From: PNC22 sp035654175
GTDB taxonomy: Bacteria; Planctomycetota; Phycisphaerae; Phycisphaerales; UBA1924
Reading direction: 5' to 3'
Length of the DNA stretch: 14,393 nucleotides
Assembly (NCBI GenBank): GCA_035654175.1
Contig: DASRXL010000106.1
Coordinates: forward strand, 1-14,393
The translations under genes were made by a program, and so were the position numbers. This document shows positions 6,452 through 12,823 of this stretch, piece by piece. Every line of letters starts with the position of its first letter. Positions within the stretch are counted from its first letter, which is position 1. The notes beneath the pieces were generated by a model, which saw nothing but the letters and a program-made list of their open reading frames with translations, was not told where the DNA came from and did not search any database.

Positions 6452-7977
6452 CCGTAGGTGATCCTCGGGTCGGCCAGGGCGTACAGGATGTCGGCGAGCA
6501 GGAGGGCGAGCAGGTTGACCACGCCGATCATGAGCGTGGTGGCGAGCACGAGCTCGCGGTCGCGGTTGTTGATGGCGTCGATCACGAGGCTGCCCATCCC
6601 CGGGACGCTGAAGATCTTCTCGATGATCACGGAGCCCGAGAGCATCGCCGGGAAGATGGCGACGAAGATCGTGATCAGCGGCAGGAGGCTGTTTCGGAAG
6701 ACGTGTCGGAAGATAACGTCCCGGTCGGCGACGCCCTTGGCCTTGGCGGTGCGGACGTAGTCGGCGTTGAAGTTGTCGAGCATCGCGGCGCGGGTCTGCT
6801 TGCTGAGCACGGCGAAGCCTGTATAGACCAGGCACAGCACAGGCAGGCAGATGTGCCAGAGGGTGTCGAGCACATACCCGCGGGACCATGCCCCCTCCGG
6901 GCCGGCCGACGGCAGGAACGTGAACGCGTCCGCGCTCTTGTCGTGCAGGCCGCTCACGGGAAAGGCGCCGAGATACTGGTTGCTGGCGAGGAAGCCCATC
7001 GCGAGGACTCCCGCGAGCACGGTGGGGAACGAGAAGAGGCCGATCACGAGCGCGCCGGCGAGCGCGTCGAACCACGTGCCCCGGCGCACGGCCGCGAGCA
7101 TGCCCATCGGGATCGAGATGAAATAGATGATCGGCACCGCGACGAGGTTGATCAGCAGCGTCACTGGGAGCGCGACGGCGATGAGCTCCACCACGGGGCG
7201 CGACTTCGAGAACGAGACGCCGAAGTCGGGTGTGGCGAGGCTGAGCACTCCGGGGACGACGGCGACACCCGCCTCGCGGTAGGGCTTCGCCCTGAAGGCG
7301 GCGATGAGCTGCTCGCGCGCCGTCAACGCCCCGCCGTACTCGGCGAGCGCCCTCTCGGCCGCGACCCGCACGGGGCGCCACGACGGATGCTCCCCGGCCG
7401 GCCCGATCTCGCGGAAGGCCTCCTCGCGCAGCTTGCCCTTCGCGGTGCGCGGGCGCTCCACGCCCAGCTCGGCCGCGGCCCGGCCGAGCTCGAGCTCGTA
7501 TTCGGCCTTGGTGGCGATGTACTCCGCCCGAGCCTGGGCGTAGGCGTTCGCGGCCCGCCGGTACAGGCGGTCGCGTTCGTCCGCCGTCGAGCCGGCTTCC
7601 CACACGATCGGCGTCGGCTCGCCGGGCTCGGGGAGAGACGCGGCGAACCAGTCCCAGAGGAGCGGCGGGTCCAGCGGGCGGGGGGAGCTGATGCGCTCGT
7701 TGGCCAGCGTGACCTGGTCGCGGACGCCGAACTTGATCGGGCTGATGCGCCGGAGCCAGCGGGCGTACTGGAGCGCGGCGGGGGCGTCCAGGCCGTAGCG
7801 ATCCTCGATGTAGGCCGCGCGGATGGCGGCGCTGGTCGCCTCCATCTGCCCGTCGGCGGCGCGCAGGGAAGCACCGATGCCGCCGGGGGAGAGCGCGATC
7901 AGCATGAAGACCAGGAACGTGATCCCGATGAGCGTCGGGATCATGAGGAGCAGTCGTCGAGCGATGTAGCTGAGCAC
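6448..7977 (-). CDS. ABC transporter permease, OppB/DppB class, with large periplasmic insert
   Basis: A 509-residue permease, against about 310-340 for most DppB. The N-terminus is typical: the first membrane segment lies at about 8-29 (LLLMIPTLIGITFLVFMLI) and is followed by DRYGLDAPAALQYARWL (59-75). An insert of about 160 residues (about 86-248) then precedes the usual DFGVSFSKSRPVVELI (251-266). The insert has a charged Ala-rich helix at about 130-172, likely coiled coil. The rest is standard: membrane segments, IPMGMLAAVRRGTWFD (289-304), the EAA loop DYVRTAKAKGVADRDVIFRH (406-425) and IEKIFSVPGMG (452-462). With the N-terminus inside, the insert lies outside the membrane. Start is GTG at 7975-7977, with GGAG ten nucleotides upstream and 22 nt after the binding-protein stop. 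Its stop overlaps the next permease. It pairs with a DppC-type subunit to form the channel. Confidence 0.94.
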   Translation of the reverse strand: MLSYIARRLLLMIPTLIGITFLVFMLIALSPGGIGASLRAADGQMEATSAAIRAAYIEDRYGLDAPAALQYARWLRRISPIKFGVRDQVTLANERISSPRPLDPPLLWDWFAASLPEPGEPTPIVWEAGSTADERDRLYRRAANAYAQARAEYIATKAEYELELGRAAAELGVERPRTAKGKLREEAFREIGPAGEHPSWRPVRVAAERALAEYGGALTAREQLIAAFRAKPYREAGVAVVPGVLSLATPDFGVSFSKSRPVVELIAVALPVTLLINLVAVPIIYFISIPMGMLAAVRRGTWFDALAGALVIGLFSFPTVLAGVLAMGFLASNQYLGAFPVSGLHDKSADAFTFLPSAGPEGAWSRGYVLDTLWHICLPVLCLVYTGFAVLSKQTRAAMLDNFNADYVRTAKAKGVADRDVIFRHVFRNSLLPLITIFVAIFPAMLSGSVIIEKIFSVPGMGSLVIDAINNRDRELVLATTLMIGVVNLLALLLADILYALADPRITYG

Positions 7978-7999
7978 GGGCCGGCCTCTCCGTTTCCAC

Positions 8000-9901
8000 T
8001 CACTGCGCGGGCACGGGAGCCGGAATGTAGTACTCGCGCTGCTCCAGCCCCTTGGGGTAGGTGTGCACGTTGGCGAACGCGGAGTCGATGAAGCGGAGCC
8101 ACGGCGCGACGCGGACGAACGTGTACGGCTGCTCCTCGTGCACGAGCCTGTGGAACTCGTGGAACGCCTCCATGCGCTCCCCGTCGTCGAGGGTGGTGCG
8201 GATGCGCTCGATGATCTCGTCCTGGCCGGCGTCCCACTGGATGAAGTTGTGCCCCTGGTTCTGGATCGAGTCGGTGTGCCAGATCTGCGACGGGTCGGAC
8301 TCCGGGGCCGAGGCCGACCAGGCCATGATCAGCGCGTCGAAGTCGCGCGTCTTCAGGATCTGGTCGTACATGGCCCAGTCCACCGGCCGGTCGGTGCAGC
8401 GGATCCCCACCGAGGCGCACGAGTCCGCGACGAACTTGGCGATCCGCTCGCTGATCTGGCTGCCCGAGGACCGGGTGAACTCGAAGGCGAACTCGTCGCC
8501 GAGCTCGTTCTCGAGCACCTGATCACCGTCGCGGTCAACCCAGCCGGCCTCGCCGAGGAGCGCGCGGGCCCTGTCGATGTCGAAGGGATACGGCGTGATC
8601 GAAGGGTCCGCGGCCGGGGAGGGCGGGTTGTTCGGGCCGACCGCCACCTCGCCGATGCCGCTCCAGATGTCCCGAATCATCCGCTCGCGGTCGAGGAGGT
8701 GCGTCATCGCCAGGCGGACGCGCTTGTCGTGGAACGGCGTGAGGCGCCCGTTGCGCGGACCGCACTGCCAGCCGATGAACGAGTACCCCGACCGCATGTT
8801 GACCCACTTGAGCGAGTAGGTGCTCTCGGCCCAGCCGGGCTCCTCGGCGACCTCCACAAACTGCGGCGAGCTCGGGTTGATCATGTCCACCTCGCCGTTG
8901 CGGTAGGCGGTCAGGCGCGCCTGCTCGTTGGTGATCGTGCGGAAGCGCAGGCCGGCGAGCGCGGGCCGGGGGCCCCAGTAGAGCTCGTTGCGCACGAGCA
9001 CGATGTCCTGGCCGGGCGACCACTGGCTGTCGGGGTCGAGCACCTTCATCTTGAAGGGGCCGGAGCCCATCACCAGGCTCGTGCTCTGGTTGATCTGCGT
9101 CGGCGTGAACTGCTTGTAGAAGTGCGATGGCAGCACGTAGATCTGCAGGGCCGCGCTGAGGTTGTACGCGTTGGGCTCGTTGAAGTGGTACTCGGCCACC
9201 CTCTCGTCCACCACCTCCACGCGGTTGATCTGCGTCAGGAGGGAGCGCAGGGACTCGGTCTCGAGCTCGGGGTTGTTCACGTAGTCGTGGAAGGTCCACC
9301 GCACGTCCTCAGCGGTGACGGGCCGCCCGTCGCTGAAGCGGGCCTCGTCCCGGAGCTTCACGCGCAGCCACATGCCGGCGGGGTCGTATTGCCATGCCTC
9401 GGCGAGCGTGCCGCGCAGCTCGAGCGATTCCGGGTCGTACTCGGCGAGGCGATCGCACACCTGATCCTGGATGCGCCGGGAGTACGTGTCCTCCCCGAGC
9501 ACGGGCGTGAGCTTGGACGGCTGGGCCTCGAAGGCCTCGGTGAACTCGCCGCCGGCGCGGTAGTCCGGCTCGGCGCGGGGGTCGCGCGCGAAGTCCCAAG
9601 GCGCCTGCCAGCTGATCTTCACCTCGGGCCTCGCCCAGGCGGTGCTCCGCTCCGGGGCAGAGCCGGAGGCCTCGCCCGCGACGGTCGCGGGCCGCTCGGA
9701 CGGCCGGGCCACGGCGAGGCCGCTCCGCAGCGTTTCATGCACCTGCGCGACCTGCTGCTCGAGCGAGGAGATCCGCGAGAGCAGCTCGAGGTTCTGCTTG
9801 AACCGGTGGTCGTCCTGCTTCATGGTGAGCCACACGCTCGCGATCACGGCCAGCAGGCCGAGGATGACGACGAAATCCTTGAGACCGAACCGGTTCTGCA
9901 T
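8000..9901 (-). CDS. Family 5 extracellular solute-binding protein, membrane-tethered
   Basis: A 633-residue protein. Residues about 9-27 are a strong hydrophobic segment (DFVVILGLLAVIASVWLTM) without a lipobox, so it probably stays as a membrane anchor. Residues about 29-60 (KQDDHRFKQNLELLSRISSL onward) look like a coiled coil, then a Pro/Ala/Ser-rich linker leads to the binding domain from about 95. That domain shows family 5 hallmarks: TLAEAWQYDP (165-174), RFSDGRPVTAEDVRWTF (188-204), GSGPFKM (279-285), RNELYWGPRPALAGL (304-318) and later DKRVRLAMTHLLDRERMI. It captures an extracytoplasmic ligand, likely a peptide or similar compound, for the adjacent permeases. The start is ATG at 9899-9901, with GGGAG five nucleotides upstream. 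It lies 70 nt after the preceding permease stop. The tether is unusual, since most such proteins are secreted or lipid-anchored. Confidence 0.93.
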   Translation of the reverse strand: MQNRFGLKDFVVILGLLAVIASVWLTMKQDDHRFKQNLELLSRISSLEQQVAQVHETLRSGLAVARPSERPATVAGEASGSAPERSTAWARPEVKISWQAPWDFARDPRAEPDYRAGGEFTEAFEAQPSKLTPVLGEDTYSRRIQDQVCDRLAEYDPESLELRGTLAEAWQYDPAGMWLRVKLRDEARFSDGRPVTAEDVRWTFHDYVNNPELETESLRSLLTQINRVEVVDERVAEYHFNEPNAYNLSAALQIYVLPSHFYKQFTPTQINQSTSLVMGSGPFKMKVLDPDSQWSPGQDIVLVRNELYWGPRPALAGLRFRTITNEQARLTAYRNGEVDMINPSSPQFVEVAEEPGWAESTYSLKWVNMRSGYSFIGWQCGPRNGRLTPFHDKRVRLAMTHLLDRERMIRDIWSGIGEVAVGPNNPPSPAADPSITPYPFDIDRARALLGEAGWVDRDGDQVLENELGDEFAFEFTRSSGSQISERIAKFVADSCASVGIRCTDRPVDWAMYDQILKTRDFDALIMAWSASAPESDPSQIWHTDSIQNQGHNFIQWDAGQDEIIERIRTTLDDGERMEAFHEFHRLVHEEQPYTFVRVAPWLRFIDSAFANVHTYPKGLEQREYYIPAPVPAQ

Positions 9902-9971
9902 CGCAACTCCCGCTTGCCTCGTGCGAAGCCGTGCGCCCGCACCACGTCTCAAACCCGGCCCCCGCCACAGG
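9902..9971 (-). other. 70-nt spacer inside the transporter operon
   Basis: This is the longest gap in the operon, between the first permease stop and the binding-protein start. It contains short GTGCG/CGCAC inverted repeats around 9920-9943 that could form a small hairpin in the transcript, and a GGGAG Shine-Dalgarno sequence next to the binding-protein start. Such spacers sometimes adjust binding-protein levels relative to permeases, but nothing here proves that. Confidence 0.25.
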
Positions 9972-11270
9972 TTATCGTCTCGCCCGCTTCGGGTCGAACG
10001 CCTCTCGCAATGCCTCACCCACGAAGTTCAGCGCCAGCAGCGTGAGGCCGAGGAGCACGCAGGGGAACAGGAGCAGCCACCAGTTGCTCCGGTAGGTGTT
10101 CAACTCGGTGAGCCCCTCGGCCGCCAGGTTTCCCCAGCTCGGGAGCGGCGGCTTGACCCCGATGCCGAGGAAGCTGAGGAAGGACTCCTGCAGGATCGCC
10201 TGGGGCACCGTGAGCGTCGCATACACGATGATCGGGCCGAGCAGGTTCGGGAGCAGGTGCCCCACGAAAATGCGGGCGGCGGGCACTCCGGTGGCGCGGG
10301 CCGCCTCGACGAACGGCTGGCCCTTCAGGCTGAGCACCTGGCCGCGGATCACGCGGGCCATGGTGAGCCAGCTCACGCCGCCGATCGCGACGAGCAGCGT
10401 GCCGACGTCGATGAGCGTGCGGGTGGAATCACGCAGCTCGCGCGGCGGGCGGGCCGCGAGGGCCGCGGCGTCCAGCACCGAGCGGCGCGGCGCGCCGGAT
10501 TCGACCAGCCGGCCGACCACCGCCTCGCCATCGTCGCGCCCGGTGCGGCCGCCGGAGGCCAGGCGGGCTTGGATGCGCCCGAGCAGCGGATCGGCGCCGT
10601 CGGCGGGTGCGCTCAGCCAGGCGTCCCGGGCTTCGGGCCCGTCGGGGGCCAAGGGCGCGATCGTCCGTTCGATCCAGCGCTCGCGGGCCCCCTCGCGGGT
10701 GATGAGGCCCTCGACGGCGGCCTCGCTGGCGACGGCGAGCAGCACCACAAGCAGGATGTAGGGCAGACCGTAGAGCACGTCCACGACGCGCATCAGCAGG
10801 GCGTCGGTCTTGCCGCCGACGTAGCCGGAGAGGCCGCCGTACAGCGTGCCGATGACGACCGAGATGAGCGCGGCGGCGATGCCGATGCCCAGCGAGATGC
10901 CGCCGCCGGTGAGGCAGCGCACGAAGAGGGAACGGCCCAGGACGTCGGTGCCGAGGAGGGATCGCGGCGCCTCGGGCTGGGGCTCCTGCGCCCCATCCGG
11001 CCACCAGGAAGGAGGCAGCCGGCCGTGACTCGGGTCGCCGGCGTTGTACCGGGGGACTACGGATGCGCCCTCGGCGGCCTGCGGCGTGCCGAGTGTCCAC
11101 GGCAGCGTCGCCACGCATGCGAGCACCATGAGCGAGAGGAACGCGATGCCGACGAGCCCCGGCAGGCTGCGCGTGAACGGATTATCACGGGACGGCGGCG
11201 GAGCACCGATCGCGCGGATCGTCGCGGGCCCGCCGGGAGGTGTGCTCGTGTGTGGCGGAGTTCGCCGCAT
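9972..11270 (-). CDS. ABC transporter permease, DppC class, with periplasmic insert
   Basis: A 432-residue permease and the first gene of the operon. A Pro-rich cytoplasmic leader (1-35) precedes a membrane segment at about 37-58. The core begins with LLGTDVLGRSLFVRCL (105-120) and continues with LYGGLSGYVGGKTDALLMRV (143-162). After the third membrane segment (about 168-182) there is a charged, Arg/Ala-rich insert of about 105 residues (183-288). The fourth segment follows, then the EAA loop around GQVLSLKGQPFVEAARATGV (310-329), SFLGIGVKPPLPSWGNL (366-382) and the family C-terminus GEALREAFDPK. By topology the insert faces the outside. It would pair with the DppB-type subunit, but the operon already has another DppC-type subunit, so the two may form alternative channels or an unusual complex. 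The start is ATG at 11268-11270. No Shine-Dalgarno sequence is seen, and the transcript may be leaderless. Confidence 0.92.
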   Translation of the reverse strand: MRRTPPHTSTPPGGPATIRAIGAPPPSRDNPFTRSLPGLVGIAFLSLMVLACVATLPWTLGTPQAAEGASVVPRYNAGDPSHGRLPPSWWPDGAQEPQPEAPRSLLGTDVLGRSLFVRCLTGGGISLGIGIAAALISVVIGTLYGGLSGYVGGKTDALLMRVVDVLYGLPYILLVVLLAVASEAAVEGLITREGARERWIERTIAPLAPDGPEARDAWLSAPADGADPLLGRIQARLASGGRTGRDDGEAVVGRLVESGAPRRSVLDAAALAARPPRELRDSTRTLIDVGTLLVAIGGVSWLTMARVIRGQVLSLKGQPFVEAARATGVPAARIFVGHLLPNLLGPIIVYATLTVPQAILQESFLSFLGIGVKPPLPSWGNLAAEGLTELNTYRSNWWLLLFPCVLLGLTLLALNFVGEALREAFDPKRARR

Positions 11271-11325
11271 GGCCGCGTAGCGTACGCGGGGGCCGCGGCG
11301 GGCGCACCGGCCCCTAGACTCCGGC
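11271..11325. promoter_or_regulatory. Divergent promoter region with inverted repeat
   Basis: The 55 nt between the transporter operon and the protease gene must hold both promoters. CCGCGTA (11273-11279) and TACGCGG (11283-11289) form a perfect 7-bp inverted repeat around GCG, operator-like in shape. On the plus strand TAGACT (11315-11320) lies five nucleotides before the protease GTG. On the minus strand TACGCT (complement of 11279-11284) lies eight nucleotides before the permease ATG and falls inside the inverted repeat. Both starts lack Shine-Dalgarno sequences, consistent with leaderless transcripts. No good -35 boxes are seen. A repressor bound to the repeat would cover the operon's -10. 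Confidence 0.45.
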
Positions 11326-12411
11326 GTGAGAGGATCTCTGCGACTGCTCCGGGCGTTCGGCATCGACATCTCGGTCCATTGGACGTTTCTCCTCCTCATC
11401 GCCTGGGTCGTCTTCGACGCGACGCGCCGGGGGGCGAACGCGGCGGGAGCGGCGGCGGCCGTTGTCTTCGTCGTCGCGATCTTCGTCTGCGTCGTGCTCC
11501 ACGAGCTCGGCCACGCCCTGACCGCGCGCCGGTTCGGCATCCAGACTCGCGGCATCACGCTCCTGCCGATCGGCGGCGTCGCCGCATTGGAGCGGATGCC
11601 CACCGAGCCCGTGCAGGAGCTGCTCATCGCCGTCGCCGGCCCGGCGGTGAACGTGGCAATCGCGGGGGTGCTCTTCCCGGTCGCCTACTTCGTGGGCGAC
11701 ATCGAGATGGCCGAAGCGCCCCTGGCGGCGACGGGCGTGGGTTTCCTCGGCCAGCTCGCGCTCGTCAACCTCGCGCTGGTCGTCTTCAACATGCTGCCGG
11801 CCTTCCCGATGGACGGCGGGCGCGTGCTGCGGGCGCTGTTGGCGATCTGGATGGACTACGGGAGAGCGACCGCCATCGCCGCGGGCGCGGGGCAGGTCAT
11901 GGCGATGCTGTTCGTCATGTGGGGGCTCTTCGGCGGGAACCCGATGCTCGTGCTGATCGCGGTGTTCGTCTTCCTGGGGGGCCAGGCCGAGGCGCACGCG
12001 GCCCAGACCCGCTCGGCGATGGTCGGAGCGAGGGTGGCTGACGCGATGCTCACGGAGTTCCGGGTGCTCAGCCCGGACGCGACGCTGAGAGAGGCCGCGG
12101 ACGCGCTGATCGCCGGGTCGCAGCAGGATTTCCCGGTGGTGGACGCGGAGCTCGGCCTGGTGGGGATGCTCTCGCGCCGGCAATTGATCGAGGGGGCGAG
12201 CCGCGCGGGGTTCGGGGGGCTGGTGGCCGAGGCGATGGGTCGGGACGGCCGGCCGCTGCGCGAGACGGACGACCTCGCGTCCGCGATCGAGTCGCTCGGG
12301 TCGCGGGAGCCCGCGGCCGCGGTCGTGCGGAACGGCCGCGTCGTCGGGCTGCTCACGCAGGAGAACGTCGGGGAATACCTGATGCTGAGGGAAGCGGCAC
12401 GGAGGCGGTGA
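11326..12411 (+). CDS. M50 (site-2 type) intramembrane metalloprotease with CBS domains
   Basis: A 361-residue membrane protease. The zinc motif HELGH is at 59-63 inside the membrane helix VFVVAIFVCVVLHELGHAL (47-65), and the third zinc ligand is D163 in FNMLPAFPMDGGRVLRA (154-170). GIQTRGITLLPIGGVAALE (71-89) is typical of the group with CBS domains, such as Rip3-like proteases. About six hydrophobic segments span residues 15-220. The C-terminus holds two CBS modules, about 236-290 (VADAMLTEFRVLSPDATLRE) and 300-355, which usually bind adenine nucleotides. The enzyme would cleave membrane-embedded substrates, and the CBS pair may sense energy state. Substrates are unknown. The start is GTG at 11326-11328 with no Shine-Dalgarno sequence. 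It is divergent from the transporter operon, which is not by itself evidence of a shared role. Confidence 0.95.
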   Translation: MRGSLRLLRAFGIDISVHWTFLLLIAWVVFDATRRGANAAGAAAAVVFVVAIFVCVVLHELGHALTARRFGIQTRGITLLPIGGVAALERMPTEPVQELLIAVAGPAVNVAIAGVLFPVAYFVGDIEMAEAPLAATGVGFLGQLALVNLALVVFNMLPAFPMDGGRVLRALLAIWMDYGRATAIAAGAGQVMAMLFVMWGLFGGNPMLVLIAVFVFLGGQAEAHAAQTRSAMVGARVADAMLTEFRVLSPDATLREAADALIAGSQQDFPVVDAELGLVGMLSRRQLIEGASRAGFGGLVAEAMGRDGRPLRETDDLASAIESLGSREPAAAVVRNGRVVGLLTQENVGEYLMLREAARRR

Positions 12412-12541
12412 TGGGGTGATGGGGTGGTGCGGAGCGGGAGGGCAAGCGGACGGGATCGAGTCCCGAGTGCAGAACGCCGTGCCGGGCGATTCACCCCCAC
12501 TTACGCCCGGCACCGCTCACCCACTCACCCACTCGTTCCAA
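12412..12541. other. Repeat-bearing spacer between protease and tRNA genes
   Basis: No gene is seen. The segment starts with two tandem copies of TGATGGGG (12409-12424, the first supplying the protease stop) followed by G-runs to about 12440. It ends with two copies of CTCACCCA (12516-12531). Between them are a 5-bp hairpin CGGGA/TCCCG (12451-12465) and a stronger stem-loop listed separately. Both genes flanking it point towards this spacer, so it probably carries the terminators of both. Confidence 0.5.
12479..12513. terminator. Stem-loop between convergent genes, terminator candidate
   Basis: GTGCCGGGCG (12479-12488) and CGCCCGGCAC (12504-12513) form a perfect 10-bp stem with a 15-nt loop. 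It lies 68 nt past the protease stop and 29 nt past the tRNA 3' end, so it could stop transcription from either side. No T-run follows on either strand, so it is not a canonical intrinsic terminator. Confidence 0.5.
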
Positions 12542-12615
12542 TCAGGGCGACAGGATTCGAACCTGCGGCCTCGTGGACCCAAACCACGCGCTCTACCAAG
12601 CTGAGCTACGCCCTG
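12542..12615 (-). tRNA. tRNA-Pro (anticodon TGG)
   Basis: The minus strand folds into a complete cloverleaf. Acceptor CAGGGCG (12609-12615) pairs with CGCCCTG (12543-12549). The D-stem is GCTC/GAGC, the anticodon stem is CGTGG/CCACG around TTTGGGT with anticodon TGG, and the T-arm is GCAGG-TTCGAAT-CCTGT. The C1-G72 pair and discriminator A73 are bacterial proline identity features. The CCA end is not encoded; TTG follows the discriminator. It decodes CCA and, with usual modification, other proline codons. Confidence 0.97.
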
Positions 12616-12679
12616 TGCGGCGCGGACCGGAAGCCGCGGCGGGAAGTCTAGGCGAACGTGCGTGCCCCGAAACCAAGCA

Positions 12680-12705
12680 CCGGCCCGGCGGGTGGGCCGG
12701 GCCGG
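12680..12705 (-). terminator. GC-rich hairpin, possible terminator of the large gene
   Basis: CCGGCCCGGC (12680-12689) and GCCGGGCCGG (12696-12705) form a perfect 10-bp stem with a 6-nt loop. On the minus strand it is followed by TGCTTGGTTTC, which is moderately T-rich. It lies about 119 nt after the stop of the gene at 12824, and just upstream of the tRNA promoter, where insulation would be useful. Confidence 0.5.
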
Positions 12706-12769
12706 CGTTCTCCTCCAGCGGGGCGTATCCGCGGGAGACAACGAGATTCGTGGCGCGAGCCCTGGCCGA

Positions 12770-12814
12770 CCCGCGGCCCGCATGCCGCGGGCGGCCCCAT
12801 GTGCCGCCGGCGGC
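12770..12814. repeat. Cluster of short palindromes after the large gene
   Basis: CCCGCGGC (12770-12777) and GCCGCGGG (12784-12791) form an 8-bp hairpin with a 6-nt loop. GGCGGC (12790-12795) can pair with GCCGCC (12803-12808), and GCCGCCGGCGGC (12803-12814) is a perfect 12-bp palindrome. They lie 10-54 nt after the gene stop and overlap, so alternative folds compete. They may protect the mRNA 3' end or assist termination. Confidence 0.45.
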
Positions 12815-12823
12815 TCAGCCCTG

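Larger units (their letters stand above)
12616..12823 (-). promoter_or_regulatory. tRNA upstream region with -10-like box
   Basis: This 208-nt gap holds no gene. On the minus strand TAGACT (complement of 12645-12650) lies 29 nt before the tRNA 5' end, a plausible -10 box for the tRNA promoter. It is identical to the box before the protease gene. The -35 position has only a weak GTTTCG-like hexamer. The rest of the gap carries several GC-rich hairpins downstream of the large minus-strand gene. Confidence 0.4.

Noticed and set aside
6452..7999. N-terminal extension of the second DppC permease into a 1016-residue protein
   Set aside because: The extension overlaps the DppB gene completely in another frame and is Arg/Pro-rich shadow sequence. 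The ATGA overlap gives a natural start at 6451.
9902..10018. Upstream start of the binding protein at 10018
   Set aside because: It would overlap the preceding permease and adds an Arg-rich leader. ATG at 9901 has a good Shine-Dalgarno sequence and is followed directly by the membrane helix.
4784..10045. Three long plus-strand frames (4784-6457, 6280-8091, 8063-10045)
   Set aside because: All are antisense to permeases and the binding protein. Their products are Arg/Asp/Glu-rich and lack any hydrophobic or domain pattern.
11271..11627. Upstream extension of the first permease to 11627
   Set aside because: It would run across the divergent region and into the protease coding sequence. The ATG at 11270 is the natural start.
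9642..12041. 799-codon plus-strand frame running into the protease gene
   Set aside because: It is antisense to the first permease and out of frame with the M50 protease, whose HELGH and DGG motifs fix the true frame.
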